Origin: Acidobacteria bacterium ADurb.Bin340
GTDB taxonomy: Bacteria; Acidobacteriota; Holophagae; Holophagales; Holophagaceae
Direction of reading: 5' to 3'
Assembly: GCA_002068835.1 (NCBI GenBank)
Contig: MWBB01000007.1
Location: 1 to 32,332 of the forward strand
Length of the DNA stretch: 32,332 nucleotides
Below are positions 25,342 through 32,332 of the stretch, one piece after another (the stretch's first letter is position 1; each line of letters begins with the position of its first letter). Below the pieces are notes generated by a model that saw only the letters and a list, made by a program, of their open reading frames with translations, did not search any database and was not told the DNA's origin. The position numbers and the translations under genes were made by a program.

Positions 25342-26500
25342 AGCCCAGCGCGGCCAGGCCCAGCAGGCCATAGGCCAGGTTCGGCGGCAGCGTTCGCAGG
25401 GGCAGGTAGAGCACGCTGGCCACCGCCATCCCGGCGAAGGAGGCCGAGTTGGCAGCGGCCCAGACAGCGCCCTTCCGCTCAGGAGCCGGCCGGATCTGGA
25501 GAAAGCTTTCGCAGGGAATCAGGTAGAGCCCGCCGGATACCCCCGTAGCACCCACCAGCAGGAAGGCCGCTCCAACGCGCGCCCCTTCCGGCAGCAGGGG
25601 CAGACCAGCCAGGGCCCCAGCCGAGCCGGCCATGGCTAGGCCCGCAGGAACCAGCACCCGATACCATCCTTCCCCCCGGGCCCACCGGGCCGCCAGCAGT
25701 CCCCCGAGGGCCAGTCCCACCAGCTGGGCCGCCACCAGCAGGCTGGTGCCCGCATCGCTCAGACCCAGCTGCTCCTTCCCAAGGGTGTTGATGACCAGAA
25801 GTTGGTACACCCCGGCGGCCCAGATGAAGACATCCGCCACCAGGATGCGCCCCAGCAGGCGATCCGCCCCGATGGCCTTCAGTTCCCGCCAGGTATCGAC
25901 CGGGCCGGACCAGGGAAAGGGGCGGGCAGGATCCGCGGCCGCGCGCCGGGGAATGCCAAAACTGACGACCACCCCCAGCAGGGACAACGCCACGGTCATG
26001 ATCCCCACCAGCGCATGGCCCCGAGGCGCGCCGAGGAGGCTGCCCCCCCGCACATCCAGCACCAGCCCAGCGCTGGTGACGCCCACCAGGATGGCGGTGG
26101 AAACCCCCACCCGCAGCAGGGCGTTGACCCGGGGCACCTCCTCCGCCGGGTGGAGTTCGGGAATGGATCCGTTCAGGGCTGGGCTGAAGAAGGTGGCCTG
26201 AAGGCCCATCAACCCCACCATGCCCACCACCCCGTTCAGCGGCGTGCGGATCTCGTGGCTCATGTTCGCAAGGAACTCGCCCTTCGTCCAGCCTGCGGGA
26301 GCCGCCAGCAGCACGAAGGGCAGGGTGAAGGCGAGGGCGGCCAGCCCCTGCAGTTCCTTCTGCCCCTGGGTCACCGCCAGAAGCATCACCGCCTGCTTGA
26401 AGAAGTTGTCGTTGAAGGTGCCCAGCACATAGCTGGCCGCCATGGCCAGGAAGGGGCGCCGGACCTCGGCAGAAAGGGGCCGCGCAGGCGTCTGGGACAC
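25292..26500 (-). CDS. MFS transporter (LplT-like) carrying an internal histidine-kinase H-box
   Basis: A 402-aa major-facilitator protein. The N-terminus ([21 protein letters not shown]) and the [21 protein letters not shown] segment resemble the LplT-like lysophospholipid/acyl-ACP-linked transporters. After [11 protein letters not shown] the family continues with motif A (LADRF-type loop) and a membrane helix. Here residues 72-93 instead read as a kinase dimerisation motif, [15 protein letters not shown], with H82 at the phosphoacceptor position. The frame then rejoins transporter sequence at MVGLMGL. Motif A and one helix are therefore lost, and transport function is doubtful even though there is no stop or frameshift. 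The GTG at 26500 has GGAG six bases upstream. A TACAAT box lies 21 bases before it. The 3' end overlaps the kinase gene by 50 bases on the opposite strand. Confidence 0.85.
   Translation of the reverse strand: MSQTPARPLSAEVRRPFLAMAASYVLGTFNDNFFKQAVMLLAVTQGQKELQGLAALAFTLPFVLLAAPAGWTKGEFLANMSHEIRTPLNGVVGMVGLMGLQATFFSPALNGSIPELHPAEEVPRVNALLRVGVSTAILVGVTSAGLVLDVRGGSLLGAPRGHALVGIMTVALSLLGVVVSFGIPRRAAADPARPFPWSGPVDTWRELKAIGADRLLGRILVADVFIWAAGVYQLLVINTLGKEQLGLSDAGTSLLVAAQLVGLALGGLLAARWARGEGWYRVLVPAGLAMAGSAGALAGLPLLPEGARVGAAFLLVGATGVSGGLYLIPCESFLQIRPAPERKGAVWAAANSASFAGMAVASVLYLPLRTLPPNLAYGLLGLAALGFTLWLGAGFRRPGWEP
26222..26287 (-). other. H-box patch inside the MFS gene
   Basis: These 22 codons encode a match to the HPK1-type histidine-kinase H-box, not transporter sequence. 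The right-hand junction falls in GGCATGGTGGGG, where transporter (MVGLMG) and kinase (GMVGL) reading would be alike, suggesting microhomology. It is unlike the H-boxes of both other kinases in the window (HQLKNG at 4303-5442, HDFNNLL at 21580-25341), so neither is the obvious donor. Confidence 0.8.
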
Positions 26501-26521
26501 AGGCAACTCCGAAGTTGGGCC

Positions 26522-26527
26522 ATTGTA
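26522..26527 (-). promoter_or_regulatory. -10 box TACAAT for the MFS gene
   Basis: Minus strand reads GGGTACAATGG, 21 bases before the GTG at 26500. It is identical in hexamer to the nadE box. A CCATTGG-type repeat lies just upstream, where the spacer to a -35 box would be. Confidence 0.45.
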
Positions 26528-26528
26528 C

Positions 26529-26582
26529 CCATTGGGCCGCACCATCCCGCAGTTGGGGGGACGGGGTAAACCATTGGACCGC
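26529..26582. repeat. Pair of direct repeats CCATTGGRCCGC in a divergent gap
   Basis: CCATTGGGCCGC (26529-26540) and CCATTGGACCGC (26571-26582) match at 11 of 12 bases and start 42 bp apart, about four helical turns. They lie in the 159-bp gap between the MFS and ABC ATPase genes. The first copy abuts the MFS -10 box. An operator pair is possible. Downstream at 26595-26608 is a separate small inverted repeat CCCCTG-GT-CAGGGG. Confidence 0.4.
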
Positions 26583-26659
26583 CCCCGCCGAAGACCCCTG
26601 GTCAGGGGAACACCCCCTGGTGCATCCTGTCCGCGTTCCCGGTTCTTTTCGAGGTTCCC

Positions 26660-27406
26660 ATGTCCGACGCCCCTTTGATCCGCCTCTGCGATGTCACGAA
26701 GGTCTACCAGATGGGGGACATGGAGGTCCGGGCCCTGGATGGGGTGAGCCTCGACATCCACCGCGGCGAGTATGTGGCCATCATGGGGCCTTCCGGCTCC
26801 GGCAAATCCACGATGATGAACGTCATCGGCTGCCTGGACACGCCCACCAGCGGCACCTACGAACTGAACGGCAAGATGGTCAGCGCCATGTCGGACGACG
26901 AACTGGCCCAGATCCGCAACGAGGAGATCGGCTTCGTCTTCCAGACCTTCAACCTGCTGGCCCGCACCACCGCCCTGCAGAACGTCGAGCTGCCTCTCAT
27001 CTACGCGGGCGTCACTCCGACCGAGCGCCACTCGAAATCGAGAAAGGCCCTGGCCGATGTGGGCCTGGAAGCCCGTTCCGACCACATGCCCAACCAGCTT
27101 TCCGGCGGCCAGCGGCAGCGCGTAGCCATCGCCCGGGCCCTGGTGAACCAGCCTTCCATCCTGCTGGCCGACGAACCCACCGGCGCCCTGGACTCCAAGA
27201 CCAGCGTGGAGATCATGGCCCTGTTCGAAGAGTTGTACCAGCGCGGAAACACGATCATCCTGGTTACCCATGAAGAAGACATCGCCCGCCACGCCCACCG
27301 CATCGTCAAGCTGCTGGACGGCAAGATCAAGCACGACGAACCCAACACCCCCATCACCCTGGAAGAGCATCTGGAACACCTGAAGCAGTGGGCGGAGAAG
27401 GAATAG
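26660..27406 (+). CDS. ABC transporter ATP-binding protein, MacB/LolD type
   Basis: A 248-aa ATPase with all motor motifs intact: Walker A GPSGSGKS (about 44-51), Q-loop FVFQTFNLL, signature [15 protein letters not shown], Walker [13 protein letters not shown], and switch histidine VTHE. The pattern [19 protein letters not shown] plus [11 protein letters not shown] is that of the MacB/LolD/FtsE-like group, which powers mechanotransmission permeases acting on lipoproteins, antibiotics or peptides. The C-terminal tail of about 25 residues past the core is slightly longer than LolD. No FtsX/MacB-type permease or membrane-fusion protein is adjacent, so its partner is encoded elsewhere. ATG 26660 is preceded by a weak GAGG. 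Transcription probably ends at the palindrome 10 bases past the stop. Confidence 0.92.
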   Translation: MSDAPLIRLCDVTKVYQMGDMEVRALDGVSLDIHRGEYVAIMGPSGSGKSTMMNVIGCLDTPTSGTYELNGKMVSAMSDDELAQIRNEEIGFVFQTFNLLARTTALQNVELPLIYAGVTPTERHSKSRKALADVGLEARSDHMPNQLSGGQRQRVAIARALVNQPSILLADEPTGALDSKTSVEIMALFEELYQRGNTIILVTHEEDIARHAHRIVKLLDGKIKHDEPNTPITLEEHLEHLKQWAEKE

Positions 27407-27415
27407 CCCTTCCGG

Positions 27416-27463
27416 CCCGAATGGACGAAGCGCCCCGGATCCGGGGCGCTTCGTCCATTCGGG
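27416..27463. terminator. Perfect 48-bp palindrome, likely bidirectional terminator
   Basis: Two 24-base arms are exact reverse complements with no unpaired spacer. The left arm begins CCCGAATGGACG and the centre is GGATCC. It starts 10 bases after the ABC ATPase stop and ends 10 bases from the stop of the convergent secreted-protein gene. In RNA it would form a stem of about 22 bp closed by a tetraloop on either strand. There is no T tract. Position fits a shared terminator; its length and perfection are unusual. Confidence 0.75.
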
Positions 27464-27473
27464 GATGGAGCCG

Positions 27474-28310
27474 TCAGCCTTTCTTGGCTTCAGCCTCGGG
27501 CTTGGGAGCCTCCTCGGCCGCTGCGGTCCAGATGCCCTGGACCACCGGGGTATCGTCCAGCTTGAGCGCGGGATCCCAGCTCCGCTCGATCTTCAGGGTG
27601 AAGGGGTTCTGCTCGTAGGACATCCAGCCAGGATCGTCGGCGATCACGTAGATGGCCCGGGCCTGCTTGGAAGGGTTCGTGTAGGTGACCACAGGCTCGA
27701 AGGTGCGGACCACGTTCTGCAGCATGCCCTCTTCGAGGTTGCCCCATTTGTTCACCATCTGAAGGCGGAACCATCCGCGGTTCGGATGGAAAAGGCTCAC
27801 CTTGAGGGATTCACCCGGAGGCACCACAAATCCGTAGCCCCGCCAACCGGCCGGGAAGAGGCCAAATCCCTTGACTTCACTGGCATCCGGAGCAATCCGG
27901 ACGATGGGGATGGGTCCCCGGCGGGCATTGCGCTGAATTTCAGCCGCCAGATCCCTCGTGCGCCAAAACGTCTCGTCTGGACGCTCGGTACAGCGGGGCG
28001 TCGCCAGCAGTTCGTTGAACCGCAGAGGCCGTTTCTTTTCCTGATTCGGCCGAATGCGGTTCACGGGGCCGGATCGCTCTCCAGGTCGAACCCCTCGACC
28101 TGTCTGAAAGCCCGGGCCCCGCTCACCGCCAGGACGGGGACGTTCCACAGGCCCCGGGCGGTCCAGGGAACCCCGACCCACGCCACCCGTCCCGGGACGC
28201 CCGGAGGGCGGAGGCGCGGGCCGCTGGGCCAGGAGCGGAAGGAGCGACGGAAGCAGGACCGCCGCAACCAGCGCAGTCTGCGACGGGAATCCACGGAAAC
28301 GGAATGCCAC
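27474..28310 (-). CDS. Secreted protein of unknown function, Pro/Arg-rich linker
   Basis: A 278-aa protein not recognised as any family. A signal peptide is clear (hydrophobic [17 protein letters not shown] ending near residue 30). A low-complexity region rich in Pro, Arg and Gly follows to about residue 95. The rest looks like a compact mainly beta domain with many aromatic residues ([48 protein letters not shown]), ending in a charged Ala/Glu/Lys tail. GTG 28310 is favoured because AGGAGG lies six bases upstream; an ATG at 28358 lacks this and would give 16 extra residues. It is divergent from murC and convergent with the ABC ATPase gene. The basic linker might bind polyanions, but that is speculation. 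Confidence 0.75.
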   Translation of the reverse strand: MAFRFRGFPSQTALVAAVLLPSLLPLLAQRPAPPPSGRPGTGGVGRGSLDRPGPVERPRPGGERGPGFQTGRGVRPGERSGPVNRIRPNQEKKRPLRFNELLATPRCTERPDETFWRTRDLAAEIQRNARRGPIPIVRIAPDASEVKGFGLFPAGWRGYGFVVPPGESLKVSLFHPNRGWFRLQMVNKWGNLEEGMLQNVVRTFEPVVTYTNPSKQARAIYVIADDPGWMSYEQNPFTLKIERSWDPALKLDDTPVVQGIWTAAAEEAPKPEAEAKKG

Positions 28311-28366
28311 GGAACACCTCCTGAAGGTAGGAGCACCAAAAAGCAACCGCTGTGCCAATTACCCAG

Positions 28367-28390
28367 TTTGACCGAATCGAGCCTGTCAAA
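28367..28390. repeat. Inverted repeat TTTGAC-N12-GTCAAA between divergent genes
   Basis: TTTGAC (28367-28372) and GTCAAA (28385-28390) are exact complements 12 bases apart, within the 137-bp gap between the secreted-protein gene and murC. Each arm also holds a TTGAC, the core of a -35 box, one per strand, though no -10 box is well placed for either. It may be an operator or simply chance. Confidence 0.3.
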
Positions 28391-28418
28391 GCGCGGGATG
28401 GGATCCGCCTGGGACCGT

Positions 28419-28424
28419 TAAACT
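28419..28424 (+). promoter_or_regulatory. -10-like box TAAACT for murC
   Basis: CCGTTAAACTGG ends 23 bases before the GTG at 28448. It belongs to the recurrent GYTANNCTGG set. Confidence 0.45.
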
Positions 28425-28447
28425 GGACCCCTTCGCCAGGAGTACGC

Positions 28448-29812
28448 GTGTTCGGAAAGATCCAGCACATCCATTTCGTAGGCATCGGGGGCATCGGCAT
28501 GTCGGGCATCGCCGAGGTGCTCGTGAACCTGGGCTACCAGGTGAGCGGTTCGGACCTGAAGGCCAGCCCCACCACGGACCGGCTCCAGGGTCTGGGTGTG
28601 GCGGTGCACCTCGGCCACGATGCGAAATGCATCGCGGGGGCCCAGGTGGTGGTCATTTCCAGCGCCGTGCGGGGCGACAACCCCGAAGTGGTCGCCGCCC
28701 TGGCCCAGAAGGTTCCCGTGATCCCCCGGGGGGAGATGCTGGCGGAACTGATGCGGATGAAATACGGCATCGCCGTGGCCGGATCCCACGGGAAGACCAC
28801 CACCACGAGCATGATCGCCCAGGTGCTGAGCCAGGGCGGCATCGACCCCACCATCGTGGTGGGCGGCAAGCTGGGGATCCTGGGCTCCAACGCCAAGCTG
28901 GGCAAGGGGCCCTTCCTGGTGGCAGAGGCCGACGAGAGCGACGGCAGCTTCCTGATGCTGTCGCCCACCATCGGGGTGATCACCAACATCGACCGGGAGC
29001 ATCTGGACCACTACAAGGATCTGGACGAGATCAAGGAAGCCTTCGTCGCCTTCGGAAACAAGGTGCCCTTCTATGGAAGCATCTTCGCGTGCATGGACTG
29101 CCCCGCCGTGGCCGCCATCCGGCCCCATCTCAAGCGCCAGGTGCGGACCTACGGCCTGAATCCCCAGGTGGACCTGCGGGCATCCAACATTCGGTGCGAA
29201 GGCTTCCGAACCCACTTCAGAGTCCGGGCCTACGGCGATGATCTGGGCGAGTTCTCCCTCGGCGTCCCCGGCGAGCACATGGTGCTCAACGCCCTGGCCG
29301 CCATTGGTGTGGCGCTGGAAATGGATGTGGCGCCGGAGGTGATCCGGGCCAGCCTCGCCAGCTTCACAGGTGCCGACCGCCGGTTCTCGAAGCGCGGGGA
29401 ACGGAAGGGGGTGACCGTCATCGACGACTACGGCCACCATCCCACCGAGATCGCCGCCACCCTGGCCGCTGCCCGCAAGGGCTTCCCGGACCGGCGCATC
29501 GTGGCCGCCTTCCAGCCCCACCGCTACACCCGCACCCGGGCCCTGCTGGAGGAGTTCGCCCAGGCCTTCTTCGATGCGGACGTGGTGGTGGTGACCGACA
29601 TCTACGCCGCCAGCGAACCGCCCGTCCCGGGCCTCACGGGGCGCACCCTGGTGGATGCCCTTCTGGCCCACGGTCAGCGGGAGGCCCACTCCATCCCTCG
29701 GGTGGAGGATCTGCCCGAAGCCCTGGACGGCCTCACCCGCCCAGGCGACCTGCTCCTCACCTTCGGCGCCGGCAGCATCACGTCGGTGGGTCCGAAGTTC
29801 CTGGAGCGCTAG
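28448..29812 (+). CDS. murC: UDP-N-acetylmuramate--L-alanine ligase
   Basis: A 454-aa cytoplasmic Mur ligase that adds the first amino acid of the peptidoglycan stem peptide. The N-terminal UDP-binding motif is HFVGIGGIGMSG (9-20). The ATP P-loop is GSHGKTTTTSM (112-122). EADESDGSF (160-168) and TNIDREHLDHY (179-189) are central-domain signatures, and DDYGHHPTEIAAT, FQPHRYTRT and DIYAASEPP mark the C-terminal domain. Length is normal. GTG 28448 has AGGAG five bases upstream and puts the glycine-rich motif where it belongs. It is not in a visible division/cell-wall cluster. Instead it is followed, three bases after its stop, by a YfcC-family carrier and then ubiX, an unusual operon context. 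Confidence 0.97.
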   Translation: MFGKIQHIHFVGIGGIGMSGIAEVLVNLGYQVSGSDLKASPTTDRLQGLGVAVHLGHDAKCIAGAQVVVISSAVRGDNPEVVAALAQKVPVIPRGEMLAELMRMKYGIAVAGSHGKTTTTSMIAQVLSQGGIDPTIVVGGKLGILGSNAKLGKGPFLVAEADESDGSFLMLSPTIGVITNIDREHLDHYKDLDEIKEAFVAFGNKVPFYGSIFACMDCPAVAAIRPHLKRQVRTYGLNPQVDLRASNIRCEGFRTHFRVRAYGDDLGEFSLGVPGEHMVLNALAAIGVALEMDVAPEVIRASLASFTGADRRFSKRGERKGVTVIDDYGHHPTEIAATLAAARKGFPDRRIVAAFQPHRYTRTRALLEEFAQAFFDADVVVVTDIYAASEPPVPGLTGRTLVDALLAHGQREAHSIPRVEDLPEALDGLTRPGDLLLTFGAGSITSVGPKFLER

Positions 29813-29815
29813 GCC

Positions 29816-31249
29816 ATGAAGACCACGTTCAAGGCCTGGGCCAGCCGCCTGAAGATGCCCCACACCCTCGTCATCGTGGGTTCCCTGGTGGCGCTGGTGC
29901 TGGTGCTCTCCTGGATCATCCCCTCGGGCGAGTTCCAGCGGGTGGACAAGCTGCTGCCGGACGGCAGCCACCGCAGCGTGCCCGTGCCCGGCAGTTTCCA
30001 GTTCCTGCCCAAGACCTTCCTGGGCCTGCACCACCTCTTCCTCAGCCCCATCCAGGGCTTCGAAAGCGCCGGGGTCCTGGTGGCCTTCCTGCTCATCATC
30101 GGGGGCAGCTTCAACATCCTGCAGGAAAGCGGCGCGGTGGAATTCTCCATCAAGCGCCTCGTCCGCTTCATCAGCGCCCGCCCCACCCTGGAATGGCTGC
30201 TGATCCCCCTGCTCATGACCATCTTCTCCCTGGCCGGAGCCGTCTTCGGCATGGCAGAGGAGACCATCCCCTTCATCGCCATCTTCATCCCCATGGCCCG
30301 GGCTCTGGGCTACGACTCCCTGGTGGGCGTGGCCATCCCCTTCCTGGGCAGCGCCGCGGGCTTCGCCTGCGCCTTCATCAACCCCTTCACCGTGGGCGTG
30401 GCCCAGGGCATCGCAGGGGTTCCCATCTACTCGGGCATGCGCTACCGCATCGGCGCCTGGGCCCTGGTCACGGCCATCGTCATCACCTACGTGATGATCT
30501 ACGCCCGCCGGGTGAAAAAGGAGCCCGAGCGGAGCCCCGTCCGGGCCATCGACCTGGAGCGGGAGGCGGTGGAACATCACGTTTCGCCCGACGAGACGTG
30601 GGACCTGCGCCACGTGCTGTCCCTGGCCACCGTGCTGGCCACCCTGGGCGTGCTGGTCTTCGGGGTGATCCGCTACAAGTGGTACATCGATGTCATCGCG
30701 GGGCTCTTCCTGGCCATGGGGCTGGTCATCGCCCTCACGTCCCGCATGAACCTGAGCCAGGCCGCGCGCCATTTCGTGGCCGGAGCCAAGGACATGGTGG
30801 GGGTGGTCATGATCGTGGCCTGCGCCCGGGCCCTGCTCGTCATCGCCAACGATGCCAAGATCATGGACACGATCCTCTTCTACGGCTCCAACACCATCAC
30901 CCTCCTGCCCAAGGCGGTCACCGCCCAGGTGATGTTCCTGGTGCAGTGCGTCATCAATTTCTTCATCCATTCGGGCACGGCCCAGGCGGCCCTCACCATG
31001 CCTGTCATGGCGCCTCTCGCCGATCTGGTGGGCATCACGCGCCAGACGACGGTCTATGCCTTCGAGCTCTGCGAACTGGTCGTGCCCATCCTCCCCACCA
31101 GCGCCGTGACCATGGGCATCCTGGGCGCCGCCAAGATCCCCTGGGAGACCTGGGCCAAATGGTTCCTGCCCCTCCTGGGCATCCTGGTCCTCACGGCCTG
31201 CCTGCTGCTGGTGCCCCCCACCCTCTTCTTCCCCTGGGGACCCTTCTGA
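29816..31249 (+). CDS. YfcC-family C4-dicarboxylate-type carrier
   Basis: A 477-aa inner-membrane protein with many hydrophobic helices, of the DcuC/YfcC superfamily. Visible markers are WIIPSGEF near residue 33, LIIGGSFNILQESGA near 94, GMAEETIPF near 142, FINPFTVGVAQ near 188, and NFFIHSGTAQAALTMPVMAPL near 380. Members transport dicarboxylates or remain uncharacterised; short peptides or amino acids have been proposed for some. The substrate is not decidable. The ATG is three bases after the murC stop and the gene overlaps ubiX by one base (TGATG), so the three genes are translationally coupled. No truncation is seen. Confidence 0.88.
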   Translation: MKTTFKAWASRLKMPHTLVIVGSLVALVLVLSWIIPSGEFQRVDKLLPDGSHRSVPVPGSFQFLPKTFLGLHHLFLSPIQGFESAGVLVAFLLIIGGSFNILQESGAVEFSIKRLVRFISARPTLEWLLIPLLMTIFSLAGAVFGMAEETIPFIAIFIPMARALGYDSLVGVAIPFLGSAAGFACAFINPFTVGVAQGIAGVPIYSGMRYRIGAWALVTAIVITYVMIYARRVKKEPERSPVRAIDLEREAVEHHVSPDETWDLRHVLSLATVLATLGVLVFGVIRYKWYIDVIAGLFLAMGLVIALTSRMNLSQAARHFVAGAKDMVGVVMIVACARALLVIANDAKIMDTILFYGSNTITLLPKAVTAQVMFLVQCVINFFIHSGTAQAALTMPVMAPLADLVGITRQTTVYAFELCELVVPILPTSAVTMGILGAAKIPWETWAKWFLPLLGILVLTACLLLVPPTLFFPWGPF

Positions 31250-31830
31250 TGAAGCCCCGCTCAAAGCACCTCGTCGTGGCCATCACCGGGGCCTCGGGCT
31301 CCGGCTTCGGCGTGGCCGTGGTGCGCCGCCTGGCGGCCAACCTGGAGGTGGAGACTGTCACCCTGCTGTTCTCCGCCACGGGGCGCCGCTGCCTGGCGGA
31401 GGAATGCGGCCTGACGGACAAGGATCTGGCGGCCCTCTCCCCCAAGATCAAGCTCCAGAACGAGAAGGATCTGGGTGCCGCCATCAGCAGCGGCAGCCAC
31501 CGCCAGGACGGCATGGTGCTGGTTCCCTGCAGCGCCGGGGCCCTGGGCCGCATCGCCGCGGGGGTGAGCGACACGCTGGTGAGCCGTGCGGCAGATGTCT
31601 GCCTCAAGGAACGGCGGCCGGTGGTGCTGTGCCTGCGGGAGACGCCCCTGAACCGCATCCACCTGGAGAACCTGCTGCGGGTGCACGATGCGGGCGCCGT
31701 GGTGATGCCCCTGATGCCCGGCTTCTACCACGGCCCCAAGACCATCGAGGATCTCTTCGACGCCTTCGCCACCCGGGTGCTGGACCAGCTGGGCCTGCCG
31801 GAACCGGATGCCCGGCGCTGGAAGGGCTGA
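31249..31830 (+). CDS. ubiX: UbiX-family flavin prenyltransferase
   Basis: A 193-aa flavoprotein of the UbiX/Pad1 family. These enzymes prenylate FMN to make the cofactor of UbiD-type decarboxylases, for example in ubiquinone or menaquinone-type pathways and aromatic-acid metabolism. Motifs are AITGASGSGFG (11-21, FMN phosphate binding), VPCSAGALGRIAAGVSD in the active-site loop, RAADVCLKERRPVVLCLRET, and MPLMPGFYHGP near the C-terminus. In many homologues the PCS loop reads CSM-type; here it is CSAGALG. Length is normal. The ATG overlaps the YfcC stop (TGATG). No ubiD partner is in the window. Confidence 0.92.
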   Translation: MKPRSKHLVVAITGASGSGFGVAVVRRLAANLEVETVTLLFSATGRRCLAEECGLTDKDLAALSPKIKLQNEKDLGAAISSGSHRQDGMVLVPCSAGALGRIAAGVSDTLVSRAADVCLKERRPVVLCLRETPLNRIHLENLLRVHDAGAVVMPLMPGFYHGPKTIEDLFDAFATRVLDQLGLPEPDARRWKG

Positions 31831-31842
31831 GGCCCGGAGCGT

Positions 31843-31848
31843 TACTCT
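31843..31848 (+). promoter_or_regulatory. -10-like box TACTCT for the last gene
   Basis: GCGTTACTCTGG ends 22 bases before the ATG at 31871 and matches the recurrent element, so the last gene probably has its own promoter. Confidence 0.4.
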
Positions 31849-31870
31849 GGAACCCCTTCCCGGAGTTCCC

Positions 31871-32332
31871 ATGCGCCCGATCCTGCTGGCTGCCCTCACC
31901 GCGTCCCTTCTCCTGCCCCTGTCCGCCCAGGCCTCCAAGGCCAAGCCGGAAGCCGTGAAGACCGCCAAGGCCGATTGGGACGGCGAATGGACCCTGGTGG
32001 CGGACGAAAGTGACAAGCTGGTCCCGGCCATCGAGGCCCATGTGGCGGATCAGAACTTCGCCATGAAGATGTACTGGAAGAAGAAGCTCCAGAACGCCTG
32101 CACGGCCTGGCCCAACCTCGACATCCTGGCCGCCAGCGCCTTCACCCTCACCTTGGGCAAGGAGCGGCCCGTCACCCTGTCTCCCGATGGCACGGCCACC
32201 GACTGGAAGCGGAAGGACGACGAAGCGTTCCAGGCCTCCCTGCGGGTGGACGGCCCCCGCATGGTGCAGACCCTCGAAGCCAAGGACCACACCCTGAGCC
32301 TGGCCTACAGCCTGCGCCCCGAAGGGGACTCC
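31871..32332 (+). CDS. Secreted protein of unknown function (3' end outside window)
   Basis: The first 154 codons of a gene that runs off the window. The start is ATG 31871 with GGAG five bases upstream. Residues 1-21 form a clear signal peptide (MRPILLAALTASLLLPLSAQA). The mature part begins with a lysine-rich stretch and continues with a WDGEWTLVADESDKL segment, then a region where TLTLGKERPVTLSPDG suggests beta strands. The WxGxWxLxxxxS start is reminiscent of small lipocalin-like or DUF proteins, but no family can be named. It follows ubiX by 40 bases with its own promoter-like box. Confidence 0.7.
   Translation, partial: MRPILLAALTASLLLPLSAQASKAKPEAVKTAKADWDGEWTLVADESDKLVPAIEAHVADQNFAMKMYWKKKLQNACTAWPNLDILAASAFTLTLGKERPVTLSPDGTATDWKRKDDEAFQASLRVDGPRMVQTLEAKDHTLSLAYSLRPEGDS

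Noticed and set aside
26222-26287. H-box as a separate histidine-kinase pseudogene
   Set aside because: The match is only 22 codons and is in frame inside the MFS protein; no PAS, ATPase or receiver remnants flank it on either side.
27416-27463. Palindrome as a phage attachment site or replication origin element
   Set aside because: No integrase, mobility genes or second copy in the window; it lies between two convergent stops, so a terminator is simpler.
28418-31264. Long minus-strand open frame opposite murC and the YfcC carrier
   Set aside because: Low-complexity His/Gly/Glu/Gln-rich translation with no motif, directly opposite two clearly conserved genes.
1-32332. CRISPR array, insertion sequence, prophage, or defence island
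   Set aside because: No regularly spaced repeats, transposase, integrase, Cas, restriction or toxin-antitoxin motif was seen on either strand.

Overview
The window is about 32 kb of very GC-rich bacterial chromosome. It is densely packed with housekeeping and envelope genes. Genes are short-spaced, often overlap by 1-4 bases, and frequently start with GTG (one with TTG). No phage, IS, CRISPR or plasmid gene was recognised. Gene content and protein style suggest an Acidobacteriota genome of the Holophagae (Geothrix/Holophaga) type. That placement is recall-based inference and was not tested by any search.

Layout. 1-2.5 kb: tRNA-Leu(CAA) and a SpoT/MESH1-like HD hydrolase on the minus strand, then a nitrilase-fold amidohydrolase and a cytidylate-kinase-like protein on plus. 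2.5-7.8 kb: a minus-strand run in transcription order ddl, ampG-like transporter, histidine kinase, nadE, linking cell-wall precursor synthesis, muropeptide uptake and NAD synthesis. 7.9-10.5 kb: a group II PLP decarboxylase convergent with a two-DTG aspartyl protease/PDZ protein. 10.6-14.1 kb: coaD and a secreted VIT/vWA-like/TPR/DUF2135 protein, closed by a strong hairpin. 14.1-20.7 kb: minus-strand genes in transcription order CehA/McbA-like lipoprotein, dnaB, recG. 20.8-25.3 kb: SanA/YdcF-like protein and a 1253-aa hybrid histidine kinase. 25.3-26.5 kb: an MFS transporter on minus. 26.7-28.3 kb: a lone MacB/LolD-type ABC ATPase and a secreted protein of unknown function, separated by a perfect 48-bp palindrome. 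28.4-32.3 kb: murC, a YfcC-family carrier, a UbiX-family flavin prenyltransferase, and a secreted protein cut by the window edge.

The most unusual feature is in the MFS transporter (25292-26500). Where the conserved motif-A loop and the following membrane segment should be, its reading frame carries a textbook histidine-kinase H-box ([15 protein letters not shown]). It looks like an in-frame illegitimate recombination patch, or else an assembly chimera. A second genome-style observation is a recurrent TANNCTGG element lying about 20-25 bases before many start codons, probably the local form of the -10 promoter box; in two cases it sits so close that the transcript would be leaderless. No clearly new multi-gene system was found.
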